DNA from: Megalobrama amblycephala
Taxonomy: Eukaryota; Chordata; Actinopteri; Cypriniformes; Xenocyprididae
Reading direction: 5' to 3'
Length of the DNA: 64,000 nt
Assembly (NCBI RefSeq): GCF_018812025.1
Contig: NC_063050.1
Location: 6,734,047 to 6,798,046, forward strand
The notes beneath the pieces were generated by a model. The model worked only from the letters and a program-made list of their open reading frames with translations, was not told where the DNA came from and ran no database searches. Shown here piece by piece: positions 55,336 through 64,000 of the stretch. The stretch's first letter is position 1; the number at the start of each line of letters is the position of its first letter. Both the position numbers and the translations under genes were made by a program.

Positions 55336-58300
55336 ATGTTTTCTTTATTGTTATGGACTGCATTGAATGTTTTGTATGTGCAAGGTAAGATGTGGGTAAG
55401 ATACATTTGGAAGTTGTTTGTAACAGTTTACGTTTCATTACTTACAAAACTATTATTACAAATGAAACCAAAAATACATGGTTATCGTAGTAGTCAAACC
55501 ATAACCACAAATTAACCGTAGTTTTGCTACACTACTCATAGCTTAACCATGCTCGGTTAAAAATAACCCACATTTGGTCAATACAGACAAACCCAGCGAT
55601 CTGGTTGTTTCTACTATACCGTTTCTACATTTCTACTATAATAAAACAATCATTAATTTCTGTTAGGGATTTTTGTAGATTTCTGAGTGAGGAAGACCCT
55701 ATAATAAACTTAAAGCAGTTTATTGAAGTCAAAAGCTTTTTTTAGTAAGATGATGTAATAGAGATGTATGTATTCAATATTGAATATTCATCAACTCTAT
55801 AAGGATCGAAAACACAATAATCACTACTTGCTTGATTACACCAACAGATATACAGTGCTGAGCATAAATGAGTACACCCCCTTTGAAAAGTAACATTTTA
55901 AACAATATCTCAAAGAACACAAAAACAATTTCCAAAATGTTGAGTCATATAACATCTGTTTAACTTATAACATGAAAGTAAGGTTAATAGTGTAACTTAG
56001 ATTACACAGTTTTACTCAAATTAGGGTGATGCAAAAATGATTACACTGCCACCACCATGTTTCACTGTAGGCACCATGCAGTTTTCTTTGTATTCCTCAC
56101 CTTTGCGATGCTATACAGTTTTGAAACCATTAGTTCCAAAAACATTTATCTTGGTCTCATCACTCCAGAGTATAGAGTCCCAGTAGTCTTCATCTTTGTC
56201 AGCATGGGCCCTGGCAAACTCTAGGCAGGCTTTTTTGTGCCTGGGCTTTAGGAGAGGCTTCTTTCGTGGACGGCACCCTTGCATGCCATTCCTCTGCAGT
56301 GCACGCCGTATTGTGTCACGGGAAATAGTCAGCCCAGTTTGGCTTTCTACTTCTTTAGATAACTGCAGTGAACTTGCATGTGGATTTTCTTCAACCCTTC
56401 TCATCAGAAGACGCTCCTGTCGAGGTGTTAACTTCCATGGATGACCTGGACGTCTCTGTGAGATGGTTGCAGTTCCATCTTTTTTTAATTTTTGTACCAC
56501 TTTTGCTACAGTATTCTGACTGATAAGTAAAGCTTTGCTGATCTTCTTGTAGCCTTCACCTTTCTAGTGTGAAGAAATTACTTTCTTTCTCAGGTCTTGT
56601 GACAATTCTGTTCCATGTGGTGCCATTGCTGACAGCATGAAATGGGAAGTGGCTTTAATACCCTTGTATAGTCAACTGTCTGATGGACACCTGTGTAATG
56701 AATAATTAGACTCACCTGTGATTGAATTCTTGATTAATTAGACATTTGTAGTGTAAAATGTAGCTTTGTTCCAGAGACTTTCAGTGGGGTGTACTCATTT
56801 TTCATCATATTATTAACCTTACTTTCATGTTATAAGTTAAACAAATATTAAATAAAACTTAGTCTTGTCAACATTTTGGAAATTGGTTTTGTGTTCATTG
56901 AGATAGTTTAAAATGTTACTTTTCAAAGGGGGTGTACTCATTTACGCTGAGAATTGTACAGGGTGTGGCAATTTTATGAACGTCCATGAAACTCCTGTAT
57001 GTTTGTTGATGAATGAATGTGTGAATCAGTGATGTTCTTCTGCTGTTTGTTTGCATGTGTTATCAGAGAGAGAAATATGACTGAAACTCTTTCTTATTGT
57101 ATGTTTTTGTCCTAGTTCGTCAGAAGTGATATCTGTTCATTTCTTTTTCAGGTTCATCTGGTGCTGGTTCAGGCAGAGAGTCAGTGACTGTGATGGAGGG
57201 AGATTCAGTCACTCTATTCACTGGTGTTAAGATGAACCAACAAGACAGAATTAAGTGGTTTTTTAACGACAATCGCATCGCTGAAATCAATAGAGATCAG
57301 AGTAAAATCTGTATAGATGATCTGTGTAAAGAGAGATTCAGAGACAGACTGAAGGGGAATAATCAGACTGGATCTCTGACCATCACAAACATCACAAACA
57401 CAGACTCTGGAGATTATAGACTAGAAATCTTCAGCAACAGATTCAGTGAAAAGATCATCAACGTTACTGTCAATGGTGAGTCATTTATCAAATGTTTAAA
57501 AGCAGGTTATTTTTAAATCACATCTTTGTCTTTATTAGAGCAGTGGCATTCTGAAGACAGCAGTTTCCTATTGTAACATTAGTTATAGTTTTTACATATT
57601 TTGAAATCAGTCTATTATATCATGAGATTTTTAGCTTCCCAGAAAGTATGTACAACACTGTAAAAAAAATTCCAGTAAAATTTACGGTAAAAAAACAGCA
57701 GCTGTGGTTGCCAGAACTTTACCGTAAAACAAATACAGTAGCAACGTAAAAAAAAAAAAAATTGTTAAATTTACGGTAAAATAACGCATTTCAGTAACTG
57801 ATATAATGTTAATTTACCCATCTAATGAAGTACTAATATCTGTTTTGTACCTTTATAATACACTGACAGTCACCAAACACAGTGGTGATGAGAGTCACAT
57901 GATGAATCAAAGTTCATCACAAGCAGATTTTCCACAAGCTGAGGAGGACAATACTAATATATAGAAGGTGCACACAGTGTCATTCACACACACAAAACAC
58001 CATCATGGTAACATGCATGAAATTTTAAAAATGCAATAAACATTAGATGTAACATAAAACCCTAATGTACATAACTGATTAGAAAAAAATGAGAAAAACT
58101 AAGAAGAAACAGAGTTATTTCAACTAAAATATATCAAATGTGAAGTGTCACACAGGGAATTGTGGGAATGTCAGTTTACGGTTTTTCACTGTAAATTTTA
58201 CAATGAATTGTTATTTTTCACTTCCAAAAACTGAATTTAATGGTATTTTACCGTAAAATTACATTAAATGTACCGTTAGATCTATTACAGTTATTCACCG

Positions 58301-59523
58301 TATATAGTACGGAAACTTTCTGTAAACCAATTGACAGTTTTCACCGCAGCATTTTTACAGTCTTTTACTGTTAAAATCACGGTCATTTTTTACAGTGAAT
58401 GTACACAATGTGGACAAATGTTGCTTTTGAGAGAGCACTGAATTAATTTTTCACTTTTTTGCATTAAGCTCACAAGTTCCAGTTATCTATTTTAATGATC
58501 TTTTTGGAGAGAATACTCTACAATCATCTGTTGGTTTGTGTTTCAGGTGTTTCTGCTGCTGAACAAAATGAAATGAAAAGAAAGTCAGTGAAGGAAGGAG
58601 AATCTGTTACTTTAGATCCTGGTGTAATAAACAACCCAAATGATGAGATGACATGGTATTTTAATGACATTGTCATCTCTGAAATCACTGGAGATCAGAG
58701 TAAGATCTGTACAGATGTTCAGTGTAAAGAGAGATTCAGAGACAGACTGAAGCCGGACAATCAGACTGGATCTCTGACCATCACAAACATCAGAACCACA
58801 GACTCTGGAGAGTATAAACTAAAGATCATCATCAACAACAGCAGCAGTGTTGAAAGAATATTAGCAGTATTAACTGTCATTGGTGAGTATCATTTATTAA
58901 TTCATTTGATTTCCCCTCCAGTTTTAGAATGCAATGTGAAAAATTCACATTTTTAGAATGTGAAAAAAAAAAAAACATTAAATAGTATCTAAACAGTCTC
59001 TATCATCTTCACATGCATATCAAAATTGTATATCAGCATCAATACAAAATGAAAAATGAAAAATGCATCAAATTTGATATTTTATCCATTAAACGCTGTT
59101 GTTTGGTGTAAATCTGACAGTGTTGTGATGCTGTTTTAACTGTTCTTCCTCAAACTCACAAGATTTATTAGTTAAATTTAATATCATAAAGGTGTAAATA
59201 TCAGTCAAGGTGTTGTTAAATACTGAATGGATTATCAGACAATCTCTAGTATTAATGACTTTCTCTTTCAGGTTCATCAGTAACAAAAATATGTGTTTCT
59301 GTTGTCCTGCTGATAATAGTTGGAGCAGCCGCTGCTGTGTTTTTCTACTGCATTGCACAAAAAATTAAGGAGAAGTGAGTATTACAAAAAGCTGATTTAA
59401 CAAGACAGAAATATAAGATTTATTGTGCTAAACAAGTCTTTATGTATTATGTATTTTTATTCTGATTATCCAAAGTAATTTGTATTCAAACAGGTATCAG
59501 GAGACAGAGCAGTCACATTGCAG
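55336..59523 (+). CDS. Tandem-V Ig receptor, copy B (last exon not found)
   Basis: Exons match copy A in length and phase: 55336-55384 (leader MFSLLLWTALNVLYVQ), 57152-57475 (V-like 1, 324 bp), 58547-58882 (V-like 2, 336 bp), 59272-59374 (transmembrane) and 59494-59523 (YQETEQSHC). No stop or frameshift was seen in these exons, and they are nearly identical to copy A. The V-like domains again lack canonical cysteines and keep the C-x5-C / C-x4-C type pair (KICIDDLCKERF; KICTDVQCKERF). A terminal exon like 49911-49982 was not found before the Gypsy element at 61839; it may lie beyond the window or be lost. First intron holds a Tc1 element, second a CACTA-like element. Confidence 0.65.
55853..56956 (-). 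mobile_element. Tc1-like element with TA duplication
   Basis: 1,104 bp in the first intron of copy B. Ends are inverted (cagtgctgagcataaatgag left; ctcatttacgctgagaattg right), flanked by TA at 55851-55852 and 56957-56958. Copy A has the empty site gatatacagggtgtggc (about 40427-40443), so the insertion followed the duplication. Confidence 0.93.
56111..56626 (-). pseudogene. Tc1-like transposase, internally deleted
   Basis: Starts MAPHGTELSQDLRKKVISSH at 56626, meets one TAG at about 56565, then continues in frame (MVQKLKKDGTATISQRRPGHP from 56500). It carries the paired helix-turn-helix region and QTGLTISRDTIRRALQRNGM, and reaches the first catalytic Asp (ILWSDETKINVFG). After FKTV at 56111 the rest of the DDE domain is deleted up to the left inverted repeat. 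Inactive. Confidence 0.85.
57656..58397. mobile_element. CACTA-like nonautonomous element
   Basis: 742 bp with ends cactgtaaaaaa and the mirrored tttttacagtg. The interior is full of acggtaaa / tttaccgt words in both orientations. It lies in the second intron of copy B and is absent from copy A at 45650. The CACTG end suggests the En/Spm (CACTA) superfamily, a tentative placement. The target duplication is short or unclear (aa). Confidence 0.7.
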
Positions 59524-59791
59524 GTAGGATACTATGAGCACTGAATCTGTCTCATAAAACAATCTGTAAAATAATTTAGTACATTTACAAACTACATTTA
59601 CAAATTTCAAAATTCAAATTTCCCAATGTTAAATTAACACTGCTCAGGGTTTATGTGAGTTCACACTCAGAGTGTTATAAGTAACACCAGAGCAGTGTTG
59701 AAGTTGATTAGGTAATTGATTAATTAAATGATGATTGAGCATTATTGAAGACACCTGATGATAACTAGCAGAATCTGAAGAAAAGAGAAAC

Positions 59792-60944
59792 CACATCCCA
59801 CTAAAGAAGTATTGCAAGACAGCTGGGAGTATGGGAAAAATCTAAAAGAGAATTTTGGCCGGATTGGAAATGATATAGCAAAAGAACTAGAAGTAAGTTC
59901 CACTGTAGTCTTTCCAGAGATTGCTCCATGGAAGTTAGTTTGGCCTGTGGTAGATTGGTATGTATTAGAGGAAAAAAGGAAGGCAAAGGAGGATATTAAT
60001 TTGGAAAGAGTGTTCAAAAACCGAGTTGTGGAAAAGTATAATGAGTATATCAAGATTTATACGGATGGTGCTAAGAAACCAGAGTCAGAGGTAACAGGAT
60101 TGGGGGTGGTGGTACCAAATAAAGGAATAGGGATCAATAGAAGAACATCTAATATGTTAGGGGTATATACTGTGGAAATGCTGGCAATGTTAATTGCATT
60201 AAGATGGGTGGAAAAGACAGGACTGGACAAAGTTTTGATATGCTCAGATTCAGCATTCAGATTAGCAAAAAGGGCGTTATTAAAAAGAAACATAGAAATG
60301 CAAGTAAGTATCAGCAAAGCAGAGCTTAAAAGTGTGATATGGGAGAAAATAAATCAAAAGTGGCCAGTAATGTGGGATAGAGAGGCACTTATATCAAATC
60401 CAGATTCAGGTTAAAGAGACAAGAGTTGGTTGTGGAAATCGGAGAGAAGAAATGGCGTTAACTAGGTTAAGATTGGGACACTGTCTATTAAATAAAACAC
60501 TTAAGATAATAAGGAAACATGAAACTGGTCAGTGTGAAGGTTGTCAAGAAGAGGAGTCAGTAGAGCATGAAGTCTTGAGATGTAGTAGGTATGAAACACA
60601 AAGAGAGGTGATGAGGAACAAGCTGAGGGAGACAGGGGTACAAGACATCACATTAAAAGGGTTATTGAGCACAAAATGTAGGGATCAGCCCAGAATTCTT
60701 ATGAATTTTTTTTAAGAGAAACAGGGGTTTTTGATAGGATTTGAATAGGTATAGGGGTATTAAGGAAGCTAGTTGTATAAATAGTATTATTGTCAGGGAA
60801 GAAGTGTGTGTATGTGTGAACAGGGGAGAATGGGGGAAGGTGGATGATTAGTCTGTAAACCTATTTTCTGATCCACACTCCAGAACAGAAGGGGGCGGTA
60901 ATGCACCAAAACGCTGGATGCCAACCGCCGTAAAACAAGAAGAA
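59792..60944 (+). mobile_element. 3' fragment of an RNase H-bearing LINE (I/Nimb-like)
   Basis: Flanked by gaagaaaagagaaac at 59777-59791 and 60945-60959 (15 bp). Copy A has this sequence once, uninterrupted, at about 47020-47034. The 3' end has ggggcggtaatgcaccaaaa and ccaaccgccgtaaaac followed by gaa repeats, a known fish LINE tail. 5'-truncated; it carries the RNase H and C-terminal coding parts. Confidence 0.88.
59812..60715 (+). pseudogene. LINE pol C-terminus: RNase H domain and CCHC-like end
   Basis: 59812-60414 is open and includes the RNase H blocks KIYTDGAKK (first Asp), VYTVEMLAMLIALRWV (Glu) and VLICSDSAFRLAK (second Asp). After a break at about 60414, 60452-60715 gives LTRLRLGHCLLN...CEGCQEEESVEHEVLRC, the C-terminal zinc-like motif. 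RNase H next to such a motif points to the I/Nimb group (family knowledge). It is a truncated relic, not a gene of the host. Confidence 0.75.
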
Positions 60945-60959
60945 GAAGAAAAGAGAAAC

Positions 60960-61838
60960 ACAAGAACTACAATAGACTTCAGCCACAGCCTTGGATGAAA
61001 TCAACTGAAGATAAAAAACATTAAATTGCTGAAAATCTGATTAAACAACTCCACAAACAGCATTACCAGCTTCACTTATTACTCACAAGATTGACTTTAT
61101 TTCTGTCATATGTCTACATAAGTTGTTATTAATAATAGTTTGGTTTGTACTCGTTGTGGTGACCAGTGTTTGCTTTAGTCGGGCTCCTGAAGAGTTCATA
61201 TTTTTCAAGTTATGGTCACCAGGGATGAATATCAAGATGTGCAGTTACAGGGCTACTGTAATCAATGATGTGCAGTTCTTAAAACATAACCTATATAATC
61301 AGAAACTAGACTGAGTGAGAACAGTAAATGAGACTATTACATGATGATTATATCCTTATCATCAGACCAACATCATCTGATCACATCTTCTTTTGCTGTT
61401 AGTGCCATAACAAACACAGTTAAAGCAGCTAGAGAAAAAGAAATGCTAAAAAGTCAAGAGTCAAACTTCCTAACTAAAGCAAGCAGTAACCACCGTAATG
61501 GTGACTTCAACCAGAAATTATTTTCAATGTATCATCAACATCTAAACCTCTGTTAATTCTCAATAAGAACTTCTGTAGATGTATGACAGAAATAAAGTCA
61601 ATCATTTCCCGAACAACGATGCAACTCGCTGCTGAACTGCCATAGTACGATGCATCGTTGAACAAATCAACTAGCTAGTCATGACTGTTTCCCGAAACCG
61701 TATTGACGTAAACCTGTCGTTCAAACATGTTGGTGAATTACGTCACACAGGTGGTGGAGTAGTAACTTCTTTAAATGAATCCGTCTGAGATCGAATTAAT
61801 GCTAGAATTTCTGCTATAAATTATGGACATTGCATAAT
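60960..61838 (+). repeat. Foldback and cgatgcatcg-type repeats in the copy B 3' part
   Basis: Matches copy A (47035-47121, 48126-48610). gactttatttctgtcatatg (61091) recurs inverted at about 61582-61600, forming a hairpin-type element that copy A has partly lost. The stretch from 61600 (cccgaacaacgatg, gtacgatgcatcgttg) is another repeat, also present at 48387-48610. Confidence 0.6.
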
Positions 61839-61899
61839 GTTACAACACAGAAGGGTCAGAGACAGGAGTAAAACAAACATGTTTACCAGTTGAGTTTAA

Positions 61900-62557
61900 C
61901 CCTTTAAGACCTGAAGGCCTTTTTAGAGTTTTTTTTTTTTTTCTTTTTTTTCTGAGCGACACACAAAAGTAAAGACTCATAACTCCAAAACTCTAGCAAG
62001 GAGAGTCAAAAGGTAGGTATCATTTGATAGAAAACATTTTAAGAAAATATAAATTACATTACATTTGGACAATTTCTTGCTGAGAAACAGCTGATAAAAG
62101 ACAAAAATATATATAATTTTTTAAAAATAATTTTTCTTTTTTTTTTTATTTCGCATGGAGTAACTCAGGAACACAATAAGATCGCTTTTTGGTGATGCTC
62201 TCCTATATGTAAGCTGCATCTGGTTCAAATTTCGTGGTGATAGCATAAAGAATAGTTTGAAAAATTGTTGTTCATTTTTTCCGCAGCCAGGTGGCGCCAA
62301 CGGGCGGTAAACTCAGGTTTAGAGGTGCTTCTCAGCACTCGTTAGGAGTTTTTCAAAATGGTTAGATGCATTAAAAAGATGATGCAAAAAGATTCTAAGC
62401 TTTAAAATGATATCTATTATGTGTTATTCCACGTTGGAAAATGAACATGGATGGGTCCGGGAACATTGGATACACACAGCATCCCGGAGAGATGAGAGAC
62501 ATGTTTTTAGCCAAGTATGTTAAATCATTCCGTGAGTAATATCCTGTGATCACCGCA

Positions 62558-62614
<57 letters not shown>

Positions 62615-62949
62615 ATAATATATTGATTTTGGATTCATTTTAATCTTGAGAATCTGCTTTAAATATTGATGTGCAATTTTCTATGATCTGTGCATTTTTC
62701 ATGAAGTTATGAGCAAGTGAAATATACATACTTGTATTCAGTTAGCGGCTGTGCTATTTTTGTTGTAAACACATATTACTCAGACTCATTAGAGGGTGAA
62801 AACAACGCAACAGAAGCATGTTGGCTTGATATGAAAGATTAAAGTCTCTGGTTTTGTATGCAAAAAGAATTTTTGTGCTACCTGTATGGATTCAATTTTT
62901 ATTGGCTTTTAAAGAGAGACACGCCGACGCTCCATCCGGTCTTAAGGGG
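61900..62949. mobile_element. piggyBac-like TTAA element inside the Gypsy LTR
   Basis: Flanked by TTAA at 61896-61899 and 62950-62953. The left end ccctttaagacctgaagg pairs with the right-end complement ccccttaagaccggatgg. CCC-start termini at TTAA are typical of piggyBac (established knowledge). No transposase frame; contains a (TA)n tract at 62560-62610. Confidence 0.82.
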
Positions 62950-63359
62950 TTAACAGACGTGCAGGTGAGTATAATGTGCAGGAATGATGAATGGAGGAAT
63001 GCAGAGTGGTAATACTGTCCTTCTTGTGGTCATAGGAATGAGGAGCTTGAATGATGCTGGAGCACAGAGACGCTGGAGACTTGGAACACTCACACACAGA
63101 TGGAGAAGCACACGAGGGAAACAGGAGATGTTGGAGACAGGTAAGTAGATCGTCTGGAGTCCTTAAGGTAAGCATACAGGTAAGTATGATACAAACGAGA
63201 CCGGACAGTGAGTGTGTGTGAGTGTGGGCTTCTTATACTGTGACTAATGAGTGCTGATGAGGTGTAGGTGCCGGTGATTAGTATTCTGGTGATTGGGTGC
63301 GTTGTGACTGGCTGAGGGTGGAGCCTGGCGTGTCTGTGACAGTACCCCCCCTCCCACGG

Positions 63360-63984
63360 CCCGCTCCTGAGGGGCGAGGACCCCGACGTCGTGGTGGCCG
63401 ACAGAAGCTGGGAGATCCGTAATGAAGTCCACTCCCAGGTGTGACCAGGGTCACTCAGGAATGGGCAGAGGATTAAGCTTGCCGGCTGGAAGATGGCGAG
63501 GGCTCTTCGAAATGGCGCACACCCTGCAGCCCTGCACGTACCTTCTGACGTCGTTGGCCATGTTGGGCCACCAGAAGCACTCCTTCAGCAGCGAAAGGGT
63601 CTCATTGACCCCCGGGTGGCCAGTGCCTAGTGACGTGTGAGCAGAGTGAATCAGTGGAGTGCGTTGTGTCCTTGTGATGTACTGCAAGCCTTGGGGACAA
63701 CCCGGCGGAGTGTTGGTGGAGGCATTGGAGGAGGGTAAGGTCTCTTCCAACCAGGAGATGGGGCTCACAAAGATGGATTCGGGGAGAATTGTTTCAGGTT
63801 CTTCGTCATTTTCTTCTAGAGCGTGGAGATGGGACAAGGCATCTGCCTTCACATTTTTGGAGCCAGGACGATAGGAGATTGAGAAGTCGAATCGGGAGAA
63901 AAACATGGCCCAGCGTGCTTGACGGGGATTAAGTCTCTTTGCAGCTTTCAGGTATTCCAAGTTCTTGTGGTCTGTTAGGACCAT
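63360..63984 (-). pseudogene. Gypsy pol remnant: RNase H end and integrase start, internally deleted
   Basis: From the window side: VLTDHKNLEYL and ARWAMFFSRFDFSISYRPGS with KADALSHL (end of RNase H), then the integrase zinc domain (H...HPG...C..C, near 63580-63500). A TGA at about 63450 interrupts the frame. The first catalytic block DFITDLP follows (63432-63412), and within a few residues the sequence jumps to the pol end next to the polypurine tract, so the catalytic core is deleted. Inactive copy. Confidence 0.8.
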
Positions 63985-64000
63985 GAAGGAGTGCTTTGCT

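Larger units (their letters stand above)
61839..64000 (-). mobile_element. Ty3/Gypsy element running off the window, 3' LTR and partial pol
   Basis: The minus-strand LTR begins TGTCACAG at 63341 and ends GTAACA at 61839. It is interrupted by the TTAA element at 61900-62949; without that it would be about 450 bp. A purine-rich tract (complement of 63341-63356) precedes the LTR as the expected polypurine tract. Partial pol lies at 63360-63984. Copy A has the uninterrupted target (gaacattgcataattc, about 48600). The other LTR is outside the window, so the target duplication cannot be checked. Confidence 0.85.

Overview
The window is genomic DNA of a teleost fish, most likely a cyprinid (zebrafish/carp group). 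The reasons are intron-bearing immunoglobulin-superfamily (IgSF) receptor genes in tandem copies, TTAA-flanked nonautonomous elements ending in AGGTGCC / AGGTC / AGGGGACCC-type termini, Tc1, DIRS, L2, Tx1-like and Ty3/Gypsy elements, and many AT-rich microsatellites. No bacterial-type gene, CRISPR array, rRNA or tRNA gene was recognised. Most of the 64 kb is transposable-element sequence, with an immune-receptor cluster running through it.

Layout. 1-5880: dispersed repeats, then a broken Tx1-like LINE on the minus strand whose 5' end abuts a (GA/TC)n microsatellite. 5918-13284: a second LINE (plus strand) flanked by the 8-bp duplication gagaaact. It is split by a nearly full-length L2-type LINE (minus strand, with an esterase-type ORF1) and again by a 342-bp hAT foldback element. 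13383-13855: signal-peptide exon and V-domain exon of a CD300/pIgR-like receptor. 14000-20400: hAT-type elements, a nonautonomous LTR element with a proline-rich ORF, and an isolated promoter-like patch. 20400-28000: a dispersed repeat split by a solo LTR, a decayed Tc1 element, and several TTAA-flanked elements. 28257-36430: two tandem copies (minus strand) of a CD2/SLAM-like receptor gene. The first is intact (six exons, 879-bp CDS) and the second has lost its cytoplasmic exons; a third, collapsed copy lies at 53728-54640. 39300-50000 and 55060-61840: two plus-strand copies (A and B) of a different gene encoding a signal peptide, two V-like domains, a transmembrane segment and a short tail.

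The best-supported story is comparative. Copies A and B are so similar that each serves as the empty site for insertions in the other. Copy A gained a 4.5-kb DIRS element and a 1-kb element. Copy B gained a Tc1 element (TA duplication), a CACTA-like element, a 3' LINE fragment with an RNase H domain (about 15-bp duplication), and a Gypsy element whose LTR was later hit by a piggyBac-like TTAA element. The DIRS copy keeps its diagnostic internal complementary region, which joins the two termini through one shared GTT/AAC triplet.

I see no clear new biological system. The most biologically interesting items are the receptor families, above all the tandem-V receptors. Their V-like domains lack both canonical disulfide cysteines and instead carry a C-x4/5-C pair between the C and D strands. 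Exon boundaries were assigned by eye from GT/AG sites, reading phase and agreement between paralogous copies. Family names rest on remembered motifs, not on searches.
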